From: Alistipes finegoldii DSM 17242
GTDB lineage: Bacteria > Bacteroidota > Bacteroidia > Bacteroidales > Rikenellaceae
Assembly (NCBI RefSeq): GCF_000265365.1
Contig: NC_018011.1
Coordinates: 186,001-250,000, forward strand
Length of the DNA stretch: 64,000 nt
Reading direction: 5' to 3'
Part shown: in pieces, positions 42,047 to 50,249 of the stretch
Layout of the letters: each line of letters starts with the position of its first letter
How positions within the stretch are numbered: the stretch's first letter is position 1
The notes under the pieces: model-generated
Told to the model about the DNA's origin: nothing
What the model saw: only the letters and a program-made list of their open reading frames with translations
The model's database searches: none
Translations under genes and position numbers: made by a program

Positions 42047-42604
42047 ATGAAACGATTATTCTTAATTTTTGCAGTTATTTGCGGAATTGCTCAGGTGCAG
42101 GCCCAAATGGTTGTGACGGCTCCGTCCCTTGAAGTTCAGGAGGCCCTGAACCACGTCGAGCAGATGCAGCAGGCGGTTCAGACCTACCAGACGATGATGG
42201 GCGTGAAGCAGGGCATCGATAAAACCGTCGATGCCGTTGAGAAGGTCAACAGCAAGCTGGCTACGATCCGCGAGGTGCAGGAGATTGCCACCCGCTCGGC
42301 GGCCTGCGTCAAAAGGATTCGGCAGGTATATGACAAGATCTCGGCCATGAAGGTAGATCGGCGCTATACGACCAACCTGTTGTCGTTGTGCAGCCAGACG
42401 ACGCGCGAGTGCGTCAACGTCACAGCCTATGGCGCGAAGATCTTTACGAGCAATTTCCTCCGTCTGAGTGACGCGGAACGCCTGAACGAAACCCGACAGG
42501 TCCTCGACAACATCGATAAGCTCTTGGCCCGTGTAAACTATATCAATCTTCAGGCGGATGCCGTGAAGTTCAACAACCAGTTATTGAACGCATATTTCAA
42601 GTGA
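42047..42604 (+). CDS. traI: Conjugal transfer protein, TraI position
   Basis: A 185-residue exported protein with signal peptide MKRLFLIFAVICGIAQVQAQ and an all-helical mature part rich in Gln, Lys and Val (QAVQTYQTMMGVKQGIDKTV). Its position between traG and traJ fits TraI; the sequence is only loosely like TraI of CTnDOT, so the name is by synteny. It overlaps the end of an out-of-frame traG shadow only; the true gene starts after traG. Confidence 0.65.
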   Translation: MKRLFLIFAVICGIAQVQAQMVVTAPSLEVQEALNHVEQMQQAVQTYQTMMGVKQGIDKTVDAVEKVNSKLATIREVQEIATRSAACVKRIRQVYDKISAMKVDRRYTTNLLSLCSQTTRECVNVTAYGAKIFTSNFLRLSDAERLNETRQVLDNIDKLLARVNYINLQADAVKFNNQLLNAYFK

Positions 42605-42605
42605 T

Positions 42606-43364
42606 ATGAATCTGGATTTTTTGGACCAACTGGTCATTTCCCAAGCGACGATCCCTCCGGTAGTGAGTCGTATCGCGGGCTTTTTTCTCTTGGTGCAAGC
42701 CTTGCTTATCGTCCTTCAGAAGAAGAACGATCCGCATAAGGCCATCTGGGAGGATATTCAGGGTGTGCTGCTGGCCGGCCTCGTGGTGTTCCTGTTCCCG
42801 GAATTTATCCAATTCGCCGAACTGCTGGTGAACTCTACGGCACAGATAACGGCCAATCCGCAAAGCATGATTGCGGATCTTATGCAAACGACGCTTCTTG
42901 GCGAAGAGGCCGTAGAGGAAGAGTCCGGCGGAGGCTTTTTTTCGTCGATAACTGGCATGTTCACGTCGTTTATGAATGGTGGAAGCGCCAATGTCGGCTC
43001 CTTTATGATTGCCGACTATATTCTCAAGCCGTTGGCCGATATTGTCAACGTACTGTGCTTTCCGACCTATATGTTCATTCGCGCGGCATCGCTGAAGATC
43101 GCCTACTTTGTAGCGCCTCTGATCCTTGTTCTGGGGGCTTTCGAGCCTTTCAGGGCTTTGTGGAAGCATTGGTTTATGATCTATTTCGCGTTGCTGTTCG
43201 CCGGCCCCGCCCTTGTTCTGGCCAACAACTTTTGTGAAGATTGTTTCGCTGTCTACATCAACCTGACGAATTCCCCGATTCTCGGTTTTATCATGGTTGC
43301 TCTGGCGCGGTTCAAGATATTTCAGGCCGTATTGGATCTATGTTACAGAATATTTCGAGTATAG
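42606..43364 (+). CDS. traJ: Conjugal transfer protein TraJ (VirB6-like)
   Basis: A 252-residue polytopic membrane protein. Hydrophobic segments lie at about 18-35, 53-70, 140-175, 190-210 and 225-245; IAGFFLLVQALLIVLQKK and DIQGVLLAGLVVFLFPEF open it. The many-helix form and place between traI and traK match TraJ, the inner-membrane channel component. Starts one base after the traI stop and overlaps traK by 25 bases. Confidence 0.8.
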   Translation: MNLDFLDQLVISQATIPPVVSRIAGFFLLVQALLIVLQKKNDPHKAIWEDIQGVLLAGLVVFLFPEFIQFAELLVNSTAQITANPQSMIADLMQTTLLGEEAVEEESGGGFFSSITGMFTSFMNGGSANVGSFMIADYILKPLADIVNVLCFPTYMFIRAASLKIAYFVAPLILVLGAFEPFRALWKHWFMIYFALLFAGPALVLANNFCEDCFAVYINLTNSPILGFIMVALARFKIFQAVLDLCYRIFRV

Positions 43365-43981
43365 CCATGATTCCTGAAAAGATACAATCCATGCGCCGTA
43401 ATCTGGTACGTAATAACCTTATCACGATTCTTTGCCTTATGCTGGTTCTGGTATGTTTTGTCCTGAACTACCTCGAACGGCGTGAGGAACGAGAGGAGCG
43501 TATGAAGTACGCCTATTATGTAGCGACCGACGGCGAAGTCATTCCGGCCCGCTACGCCCAGCGGCGGGACAATATCGAGATCGAAATCCGCCACCATCTG
43601 TCCATGTTTGTCGAGGACTGGTACAGTCTGACACAATACGATTGGGAACGTAAGGCGGAGGCCGCCGGGTGGCTCGGAGGCAACAGCCTCCGGGATGCTT
43701 TCCTGACACGCCGGAAGTCGGGTTTTTTCAACCGTTTCATCCAGAGAAATGTGGTTCAGGAGGCGACGATCAAAGATTTGATGATCCACTCCGCAGTAGA
43801 TGGGAGTTTCACCTTTGAGTTGGTTGTGGATATTCAGGAGCGGATGGATGCCTACTCGCGGCTGTGGAGAGTCCTGGCCAGCGGGTCGATCCACGTTATC
43901 GAACGCAGCTGGCCGCATAATCCCCACGGTCTTTTGATCGAACCCTATCTGGAGAATAAAATTTTTGAAGTCCATGAATAA
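43340..43981 (+). CDS. traK: Conjugal transfer protein TraK (VirB8-like)
   Basis: A 213-residue protein with one N-terminal membrane helix (NLITILCLMLVLVCFVLNYL) and a mixed alpha/beta periplasmic domain, as in VirB8-type assembly factors. The start at 43340 lies within traJ; ATG 43367 is an alternative that gives 204 residues. RHHLSMFVEDWYSLTQYDW is typical of TraK. It overlaps traM by 17 bases. Confidence 0.8.
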   Translation: MLQNISSIAMIPEKIQSMRRNLVRNNLITILCLMLVLVCFVLNYLERREEREERMKYAYYVATDGEVIPARYAQRRDNIEIEIRHHLSMFVEDWYSLTQYDWERKAEAAGWLGGNSLRDAFLTRRKSGFFNRFIQRNVVQEATIKDLMIHSAVDGSFTFELVVDIQERMDAYSRLWRVLASGSIHVIERSWPHNPHGLLIEPYLENKIFEVHE

Positions 43982-44981
43982 ACGCATGAAAATCCTGCTG
44001 ATTGCAGGTGCGGTCATGGTGCTGCTGCTCGCCGCCGGCTACCTGAAACAGCAGGACCGGAACAGCGACGGTTCGCAGAACAGCGTGACATCAATCGAGG
44101 CCGCAATCGATGATAAGACTTACACGTCCAAGAAGGCGGCTTATGAGGCATATGCCAATGAAAAGGAGAGTTTCTACAACCGTCCTCCGAGCGGATTTGA
44201 ACCTGTGGCCGAACACCCTGAGCCGTCGGCCTCCAAATCGGAGAATGCGCAGTCCGCACCGGTCACGACGCTCCGGGTTGATCGAAAAGCCTCGGAGGAG
44301 CAGTTCGATGCCGCCTATGAGGAGATTGCGCAGAACATGGATCAGATCTATGAGGGTGAAACGCCTGTTGGCCGGTCCCGGCAGGCCGCGTCGAGTGCTC
44401 CGGATGGGCCGGCGACGAATGAGCAGGTGGTGGATGAGGTCACCCGTCGTAGGCAGGCCATGATGCGCGATTGGGGAGTTGGCCAGTCCTCACAACCGGG
44501 ACAAGGCAATTCTCCGGGAGCCTCCATGTTCCGGGCCGTGATTCACGGTACGCAGCTCGTAAAGTCCGGGCAGACGGCATTGTTCCGGACCAAAGAACCG
44601 ATTCGCTACGGCAGCTTGGTAGTCCCGGCCAATACGCTGCTGTCCGGAGTCGCGGCGATCTCGGAAAACAGACTTTCCGTGAAGATCAACTCGGTGCGCA
44701 TGGGCCGCGAGGTGTTCTCCCTGCCATTGGCCGTCTATGGGTCGGACGGGATTCAGGGAATACCGCTCAACTACGACGAAGTAGGGAAGATTGCCAACTC
44801 GCAGACATCCATGACGGCGGTTCAGGAGGCCAGCACGGCCGTGTCTCAGTACGGAGGAACGGTCGGCCGGGTTGTCGGATCGATGATCTCCGGAGTCGGT
44901 AACCAAGTGCGCAGCGCCAAGACCGTAGAGATAAGACTGATAGACAATCAGATCGTAATTCTTAAAATTGACGAAAGATGA
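43965..44981 (+). CDS. traM: Conjugal transfer protein TraM (VirB10-like)
   Basis: A 338-residue protein: one membrane helix (KILLIAGAVMVLLLAAGYL), a long polar linker rich in Ser, Pro, Glu and Gln (about 35-185), and a C-terminal beta domain beginning MFRAVIHGTQLVKSGQTALF that carries the VirB10-like fold. It bridges the inner and outer membranes. Four-base overlap with traN. Confidence 0.85.
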   Translation: MKSMNKRMKILLIAGAVMVLLLAAGYLKQQDRNSDGSQNSVTSIEAAIDDKTYTSKKAAYEAYANEKESFYNRPPSGFEPVAEHPEPSASKSENAQSAPVTTLRVDRKASEEQFDAAYEEIAQNMDQIYEGETPVGRSRQAASSAPDGPATNEQVVDEVTRRRQAMMRDWGVGQSSQPGQGNSPGASMFRAVIHGTQLVKSGQTALFRTKEPIRYGSLVVPANTLLSGVAAISENRLSVKINSVRMGREVFSLPLAVYGSDGIQGIPLNYDEVGKIANSQTSMTAVQEASTAVSQYGGTVGRVVGSMISGVGNQVRSAKTVEIRLIDNQIVILKIDER

Positions 44982-45826
44982 AAAGATATTTATTCGTGAT
45001 GGCCGCTTTGAGCCTGGCGTTTCCGGCGGCGGCGCAACAACGGATCGAGTGGCGGCGGGACAAGGTGACGCAGATCATCTTCCCGGCCGATGTTGTGAAG
45101 TTTCGAACCGGGTACACCTCCGATGATGCGATCTCGCAGAGCGACGGTCGTGTGATGTATATTCAGCCGGTGGATACGATGCCCGAAACGAACCTGAACG
45201 TGCAGACCGCCGACGGACGCTATTACGCTTTCGATGTGGTATATAATAACGCGGCTTCGGAGGTCAACTATATCGTATCTCCGTCGATGGCCATTTATCA
45301 GGAAGAGCAACTCTCCGAAGATCCGCAGACAGAGCCCCGGCCCTTCAGAGCGGAACAGTCGGCGGTCGTAGATGAGACCCCGGTCGAAAGGTTGACTCCG
45401 GAGCTGCTGTTCGCCAAAGTCCGGAAACAACCCGATTACATCGTGGCCAACAATGTGGCCCGGCTCCAGAAACTCACGATATTGCTCAAAGGCGTCTACG
45501 TGGACGAAGCGCACGTCTACTTCAAATTCCGTCTTGAGAACAGTAGTAACGTTCCTTTCGACGTCGATTATATCGCATTCTCCGTCACGGCCCGTAAGAC
45601 GAAGAAGACATCGACGCAGGAGCGTTTGCAGATCCTTCCCGTCGGGGTCGATACGAAGATTCATCGCGTAGATGCAAAGTCCTCTTGTGAGGTGATCTAC
45701 CGCTTTGAGAAGTTCACTATCGGTAAGGAGAAAATTCTGCTGGCCGAGGTGCTTGAGCAGGGAGGTGATCGTAATATCACGCTCAGAATCCCTGAAGACT
45801 TTATCATCGAGGCCCGTAGACTATGA
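44978..45826 (+). CDS. traN: Conjugal transfer protein TraN (VirB9-like)
   Basis: A 282-residue periplasmic/outer-membrane protein with signal peptide MKRYLFVMAALSLAFPAAA. RRDKVTQIIFPADVVKFRTG and LLFAKVRKQPDYIVANNVAR are typical of TraN. The C-terminal beta domain would join TraM and TraO in the outer-membrane ring. Its stop overlaps a small gene by four bases. Confidence 0.85.
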   Translation: MKRYLFVMAALSLAFPAAAQQRIEWRRDKVTQIIFPADVVKFRTGYTSDDAISQSDGRVMYIQPVDTMPETNLNVQTADGRYYAFDVVYNNAASEVNYIVSPSMAIYQEEQLSEDPQTEPRPFRAEQSAVVDETPVERLTPELLFAKVRKQPDYIVANNVARLQKLTILLKGVYVDEAHVYFKFRLENSSNVPFDVDYIAFSVTARKTKKTSTQERLQILPVGVDTKIHRVDAKSSCEVIYRFEKFTIGKEKILLAEVLEQGGDRNITLRIPEDFIIEARRL

Positions 45827-46038
45827 GCCGGCGAAAGGGATTCCGGGCTTTCTGGAAAGCAGAAGGAGAATTGGGCCGAACGGCACTCAGGGCTGCCGGA
45901 CACTTGTTCCGGGCACTTTATTGTGAGATAAAAAAGTTCATACCCACTTTTAAGCAAAAGAGAAATGAGAAAGAAAATCATGTTGTCGATGCTGGCCGTT
46001 ATGACGGCAATGACCGTACAGGCACAGATCGGCTATAA
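45823..46038 (+). CDS. Small basic protein between traN and traO
   Basis: A 71-residue frame starting MSRRKGFRAFWKAEGELGRT, coupled to traN by ATGA. It overlaps traO by 74 bases, and only the first 50 residues lie outside traO. The first part is basic with an amphipathic helix. I think it is real because of the coupling, but the overlap leaves doubt. Function unknown. Confidence 0.4.
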   Translation: MSRRKGFRAFWKAEGELGRTALRAAGHLFRALYCEIKKFIPTFKQKRNEKENHVVDAGRYDGNDRTGTDRL

Positions 46039-46498
46039 GGGACAGGTGACTGCGGCCATCGATGGCGGTATCACGCACCTCGGAGGATTCGTCGGTGCTG
46101 CACGGATCGGGGCCTATCTTTCCCCGCATTCGGTATTAGGGGGCGGTGTGATGTTTGACAAGACCCGCTATGATGCCACGCTGGGAGATTCGTTCGATGC
46201 AGCGCAGTGGCTCGGTGAGATTCATTATCAATATGCTGTAGCGCTGAACAGGTTTGTGCTGCTACCGTCCGGAGGGCTTCTTCTTGGGGGTGAGAGTTGC
46301 GATAGGCTGTCACGTCAGGGTAATCTGCTGCCCTATCAGAACCAGTTCGTGTACGGCCTTTTCGCTGAATTCGGTGTGGAGTATGTGTTCGGCAGGCATT
46401 GGGCGGTAGCCGTCAACCCTCGTTTGCAATACCTGATGAAAACCAATTTCGATAGTTTGAAGTTATCCGGGAGCGTTGGACTGAAATATTATTTCTAA
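45965..46498 (+). CDS. traO: Conjugal transfer protein TraO
   Basis: A 177-residue outer-membrane-type protein with signal peptide MRKKIMLSMLAVMTAMTVQA and a beta-rich mature part ending in Phe (GLKYYF), as a small barrel would. GGITHLGGFVGAARIGAYL and FGVEYVFGRHWAVAVNPR fit TraO family proteins. It is the last gene of the transfer operon; a new promoter follows. Confidence 0.78.
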   Translation: MRKKIMLSMLAVMTAMTVQAQIGYKGQVTAAIDGGITHLGGFVGAARIGAYLSPHSVLGGGVMFDKTRYDATLGDSFDAAQWLGEIHYQYAVALNRFVLLPSGGLLLGGESCDRLSRQGNLLPYQNQFVYGLFAEFGVEYVFGRHWAVAVNPRLQYLMKTNFDSLKLSGSVGLKYYF

Positions 46499-46579
46499 TT
46501 GGAAAGTCGCCCGAAAATGCTCTATTCGGCTTTCTGAGTATGTTTTTCAGGTCTTTGTTGGAAAAAGAGGATAACAAAT

Positions 46580-46609
46580 TTGTTCCCTGTGTAAGAATGA
46601 TTATCTTTG
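46580..46609 (+). promoter_or_regulatory. Promoter downstream of the tra operon
   Basis: TTG at 46580-46582 and TATCTTTG at 46602-46609 with 19 bases between them match the consensus. The next ATG is 20 bases further on. Confidence 0.7.
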
Positions 46610-46628
46610 CCGAAAAGATAAACTGAGT

Positions 46629-46835
46629 ATGACGTTGAATGAAGCATTTTCGAGATTAATTACGCAGCAAGCCTGGTACAAGAATAGCGGCTATTTGAAA
46701 GAACAGGCAATCCGTGATAAACGTAATTTTTTGGCAGGCAAAATCATTCCAGAAGTACGTATAAGGGAGTATTTAAGGGCTGCCGGCTGGGAGCAGACTC
46801 AAGAAGAACAATGGGCTGAAAAAGATGGAAAATAA
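46629..46835 (+). CDS. Hypothetical small protein
   Basis: A 68-residue protein, MTLNEAFSRLITQQAWYKNS at the start, with a C-terminal IREYLRAAGWEQTQEEQW pattern. The order (WYK, RNFLAGKIIPE, REYLxAAGW) is that of small Bacteroidetes mobile-element proteins that look like short HTH units. Overlaps the next gene by 11 bases. Function unknown. Confidence 0.6.
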   Translation: MTLNEAFSRLITQQAWYKNSGYLKEQAIRDKRNFLAGKIIPEVRIREYLRAAGWEQTQEEQWAEKDGK

Positions 46836-47154
46836 GGATATAGCATACCAGCTCATCGACAACGATGCGGTCAGAATGAATAACGGGGACAACATGGTCG
46901 ATGTGTCTACGGCCTATCAGGCCATAGACCGTGCCCGGTCTGATGAACGGCATCAGTTGTTGGCCGGCTGGGAGCCGACAACGAAGCCAATTCCGACGAC
47001 CGACCTTGTGGATGTCCTTTTTTCAGATGGTACGATCCGCGAGATTGTAGGCGATCATGTAAGTAATTGGGTGTATCCATATATTAAGGTCGGATATGCT
47101 GTGGCTTGGCGGCTGCGAGACGGTGATGTGAATGGTAATGAAATTGAAAAATAG
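46825..47154 (+). CDS. Hypothetical protein
   Basis: A 109-residue acidic protein starting MENKDIAYQLIDNDAVRMNN and ending with a beta-rich segment (VGDHVSNWVYPYIKVGYAVA). It is coupled to the previous small gene and ends five bases before 3'-end motif copy 7. No family recognised. Confidence 0.55.
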   Translation: MENKDIAYQLIDNDAVRMNNGDNMVDVSTAYQAIDRARSDERHQLLAGWEPTTKPIPTTDLVDVLFSDGTIREIVGDHVSNWVYPYIKVGYAVAWRLRDGDVNGNEIEK

Positions 47155-47158
47155 AAGG

Positions 47159-47182
47159 CTTCTTCCCTTCACTATTCAACAC
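47159..47182 (+). repeat. 3'-end motif copy 7
   Basis: TTCTTCCCTTCAC, TAT, TCAACAC with no hairpin after it. The next gene starts 11 bases later. Confidence 0.7.
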
Positions 47183-47192
47183 AATAGCCCAG

Positions 47193-47555
47193 ATGGCAGA
47201 ATACGATGATAGATTGAGCCTTGCGGCATATCTGAAAGCACTGATGCGGAGCTTGGTCCCACGTCATGAGGAAAAAGAAGCGATCTGTTCAATGCTGCTG
47301 GATGAGTTGGTATTGGAGGTTGTGCCCGGTAATAAATATACAATGGCAAAAGGAAAATATACGCGCAAAGAGGCTGGAATTAAGGCTTATTTGGAGGTTA
47401 CCGGAGAGGAATTACCATTGCGTGTTACAGTTGCAGAAATACGTGAGTATTCGAAGGCGCTGCCGGAGGAGCAGCGCAAGCGCTGCCACGAATTGTATCT
47501 TCACTACATGAGTATCGGCCGGCCCGAGTATCTTGAACATTATTCTAATCGCTAA
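47193..47555 (+). CDS. Hypothetical protein
   Basis: A 120-residue, mainly helical protein starting MAEYDDRLSLAAYLKALMRS. KYTMAKGKYTRKEAGIKAYL followed by VTGEELPLRVTVAEIREYSK suggests a small helical DNA-binding or regulatory domain, but I recognise no family. It precedes the ORF6N gene by 11 bases. Confidence 0.55.
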   Translation: MAEYDDRLSLAAYLKALMRSLVPRHEEKEAICSMLLDELVLEVVPGNKYTMAKGKYTRKEAGIKAYLEVTGEELPLRVTVAEIREYSKALPEEQRKRCHELYLHYMSIGRPEYLEHYSNR

Positions 47556-47566
47556 CCAAACAGAAG

Positions 47567-48121
47567 ATGGACATTCAAATCATACAGAATAAAATTTACG
47601 AGATTCGTGGCCAGCGAGTCATGTTAGACCGAGATTTGGCTGAATTATACGGGGTGACAACCGGTAACCTGAATAAAGCCGTGAAACGAAATATTGAGCG
47701 CTTCCCAGAACGTTTCATGTTCCAGCTCACCGAACATGAATTCTTGAGATTCCAAAATGGAATATCAAGTTGGGGCGGAACCCGGAAATTACCTTATGTC
47801 TTTACCGAACAAGGCGTGTCGATGTTATCGGCGGTTCTTCGCAGTCCGACAGCCATACAGGTAAGCATTTCGATTATGGATGCTTTTGTTGCCATGCGTA
47901 ATTACATTGTGCAATCTACCCAAGTTTCGGCCGAGTTGCTGGAGTTGCGTAGCCGGTTGCAGCTGGTGGAGCATGACTGCCGGGAGAATCTGGAGGCTGT
48001 GAATGATCTGAGCGAAGACATGCGAAAAGACATCGATGCGATTTATGAGGCCATTGGGGCATTGTCCGTGAAGTTGCCGAAGATTCAGAACCCGGCACAG
48101 AAAATAGGATTCAAAAAGTAA
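47567..48121 (+). CDS. ORF6N-domain protein, paralogue 1
   Basis: A 184-residue protein. The N-terminal IQNKIYEIRGQRVMLDRDLA and LYGVTTGNLNKAVKRNIERF are the ORF6N DNA-binding domain (KilA-N relative) common on phages and ICEs. The middle (residues 60-95) differs from its paralogues; the C-terminal coiled-coil part (LRSRLQLVEHDCRENLEAVN) and ending LPKIQNPAQKIGFKK are shared. It is followed after three bases by paralogue 2. Confidence 0.85.
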   Translation: MDIQIIQNKIYEIRGQRVMLDRDLAELYGVTTGNLNKAVKRNIERFPERFMFQLTEHEFLRFQNGISSWGGTRKLPYVFTEQGVSMLSAVLRSPTAIQVSISIMDAFVAMRNYIVQSTQVSAELLELRSRLQLVEHDCRENLEAVNDLSEDMRKDIDAIYEAIGALSVKLPKIQNPAQKIGFKK

Positions 48122-48124
48122 ATT

Positions 48125-48703
48125 ATGGATATTCAGATCATACAGAATAAGATCTACGAGATCCGCGGCCAGCGTGTGATGTTGGACTTCGATTTGGCGA
48201 ATATGTACCAGATCCCAACAAAAGCTCTCAAGCAGGCTGTGAAACGTAATATCGAACGTTTCCCAGAGGATTTCATGTTTCAATTAACAGAGAAAGAGTG
48301 GCGTGAACTGGTCACAAATTGTGACCGGTTGCCATCGACGATAAAACACAGTTCAGTTTTGCCATCAGCATTTACTCAAGAAGGTGTTGCCTCATTGTCT
48401 GGTGTCCTGAAGAGTCCTATAGCGGTGAATGTATATTTGTCGATTATGAGAGCTTTTGTGGCCATGCGGAACTATATTATGCAATCCTCGGTGGTCTTGG
48501 CCGAGCTTGCCGAATTCCGCAGCCGGCTCCTACTCGTTGAACGTGACTGCCGGGAGAACTTGGAGGCCATGAACGACTTGAGCGAAGATGTGCGGAGAGA
48601 TTTCGATACAGTATTCGAGGCAATCGGGGCCTTGTCTGTGAAACTACCGGAAGCCAAGAAGTCACGTCAGCCGATTGGCTTTAAAATCAGAGAAAAGGAA
48701 TAA
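48125..48703 (+). CDS. ORF6N-domain protein, paralogue 2
   Basis: A 192-residue protein with the same N-terminal block (IQNKIYEIRGQRVMLDFDLA, AVKRNIERFPEDFMFQLTE) and the same C-terminal coiled coil. The central part REVTNCDRLPSTIKHSS-like segment differs from paralogue 1. Tandem placement shows a duplication. Probable DNA-binding regulator; targets unknown. Confidence 0.85.
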   Translation: MDIQIIQNKIYEIRGQRVMLDFDLANMYQIPTKALKQAVKRNIERFPEDFMFQLTEKEWRELVTNCDRLPSTIKHSSVLPSAFTQEGVASLSGVLKSPIAVNVYLSIMRAFVAMRNYIMQSSVVLAELAEFRSRLLLVERDCRENLEAMNDLSEDVRRDFDTVFEAIGALSVKLPEAKKSRQPIGFKIREKE

Positions 48704-48747
48704 ATTAACTAAAATAACAACTGCGTCAAACTTTAATTCCTAATACT

Positions 48748-49293
48748 ATGAAAAAGTATCTCAAACTTATAGCGATTGGACTGCTGGTCGGTAGTATGAT
48801 TGCTTGTAGTAAAAATGAACCGGAGGAACCCTATAATCCGGAGTATGAAACGGTCCTGTCAGCTAATCTTGGGAAAGTGTGGCAATCTGAACCTGAGTTT
48901 CCTCAGTATCCCGGCTATTTTTACTTGAATGTGGCTTTCCCGAATAAGTTTTATAATACTTTCGATGCGATTAACGGGACATTATGTGTCCATAATTACG
49001 GAGAAAAAGAGTTGCTGATAGGTAAGGGGTACGGGAAAGATGCAACAAGTAAAAATATTTATTCTTCTGCTATGCAGCCTGGTGATGGTATTGACCCTAC
49101 TGCGGATTGTCGTTACTTCGATGATCTGAGTTTCACTTGTCAGGAGGGCACTTTCGATATTCGCATGGAGTTCATCACACAGCATAGTGGGTATTCGGGT
49201 GTATATTACTTATGCACCCCTAAACTCCGGCTTACGATCGGTAAAGACGCACAGGACCTTTGGACGGTAGCGATGCAGATTTTGGAAGAATAA
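48748..49293 (+). CDS. Hypothetical lipoprotein
   Basis: A 181-residue protein with a lipoprotein signal, LLVGSMIACSKNEPEEP (Cys after about 20 residues), so it is exported and lipid-anchored. The mature part is beta-rich (FYLNVAFPNKFYNTFDAING, CQEGTFDIRMEFITQHSGYS). No family recognised; the size and fold suggest a surface or periplasmic Ig-like domain. The next gene is uncertain. Confidence 0.7.
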   Translation: MKKYLKLIAIGLLVGSMIACSKNEPEEPYNPEYETVLSANLGKVWQSEPEFPQYPGYFYLNVAFPNKFYNTFDAINGTLCVHNYGEKELLIGKGYGKDATSKNIYSSAMQPGDGIDPTADCRYFDDLSFTCQEGTFDIRMEFITQHSGYSGVYYLCTPKLRLTIGKDAQDLWTVAMQILEE

Positions 49294-49345
49294 GTTTTTC
49301 ATTGTGTAAAATAAGCTTAGGGCGTCGGAGCCATGCAAACCAACC

Positions 49346-49966
49346 TTGCCGTGGATAGATCCACGTCGATATCAACCGCCGTTATCAAGAACTGATACAG
49401 TCGGACGGTTATGCTATTTTCGTAATGCTGAAAATGCCCCAATGGCCAAAGGTGCTCCAGTACTTCTGCCCCCCCTCCGGACGGAGGATACTCGATCTTC
49501 GGCTCGATCTCAGACGCTTGCGCAGCATGCAGGCGATCATTCGGAACTCCTGCGAACGGCATCTGTTCTATCTCGAACACGACAAAACGAAGAAGCAAAT
49601 GGATCTGAGCCATCTGGATGCACAGCCGTCGGAACCTCGACGGAGGCCCCGGCTTTTACTCCGATTCCGGCTCCGGCAGAAGCGCTTGCGGTACCCGAAC
49701 ATACGGAAAAAGCCGGACCGACGCATCGGATAACCGTCGAGGTCGATCCGATGATCGCTCTTACGGCCATCGGTCTTGCGAAAGGCTATTTTCTGAGTAT
49801 CGTCGAACATATCGAATCGCAGAGCGGGCTGCGCATGGATGAAATGCGCAAACAGCAGATGCTCGACACGCTGAACGAAATATACGAGCGCTGTATCGAA
49901 AAGACCGACGTGCGGGAGGTTGCCTACCTCTATCTGCGGTCGGAGCTTTCGGGAAAATTCAGCTGA
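49346..49966 (+). CDS. Hypothetical protein, uncertain start
   Basis: The C-terminal part, ITVEVDPMIALTAIGLAKGY then MRKQQMLDTLNEIYERCIEK and TDVREVAYLYLRSELSGKF, reads like a real helical protein. The N-terminal 120 residues are low-complexity (Pro/Ala/Thr-rich) and a second frame (49425-49733) is also open, so an in-frame ATG at 49442 or a later start is possible, or the gene may be a remnant. Family unknown. Confidence 0.45.
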   Translation: MPWIDPRRYQPPLSRTDTVGRLCYFRNAENAPMAKGAPVLLPPLRTEDTRSSARSQTLAQHAGDHSELLRTASVLSRTRQNEEANGSEPSGCTAVGTSTEAPAFTPIPAPAEALAVPEHTEKAGPTHRITVEVDPMIALTAIGLAKGYFLSIVEHIESQSGLRMDEMRKQQMLDTLNEIYERCIEKTDVREVAYLYLRSELSGKFS

Positions 49967-50172
49967 CCAAGACTCGGCATAAGGAGAATGGCGATAAGTT
50001 AAAAACAGAGTCAGGACCGCGCATAAAATTTGGGTGCTGCTCTGCGGCGGCGATCTTGTTGGGAAACAATGTCGCTGCTTTTTTGTGCTGATAAAGGGGT
50101 ATTTGACATTACGGTTACGCAAAACAAATGTGTTTCGGATAACTTCCAAACCGTTATCGATGCCCCGAAATT

Positions 50173-50217
50173 GAAAATCACCCCTATCAGTAGTATGTGC
50201 TGACGGGGTGATTTTGT
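50173..50217. terminator. Bidirectional terminator between convergent genes
   Basis: AAAATCACCCC pairs with GGGGTGATTTT, with A/T runs on both sides. It separates the plus-strand cargo from the minus-strand block. The 200 bases before it hold no gene. Confidence 0.8.
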
Positions 50218-50249
50218 TAAGATTGGAGTTGTTGGATAGGCTTTATTTT

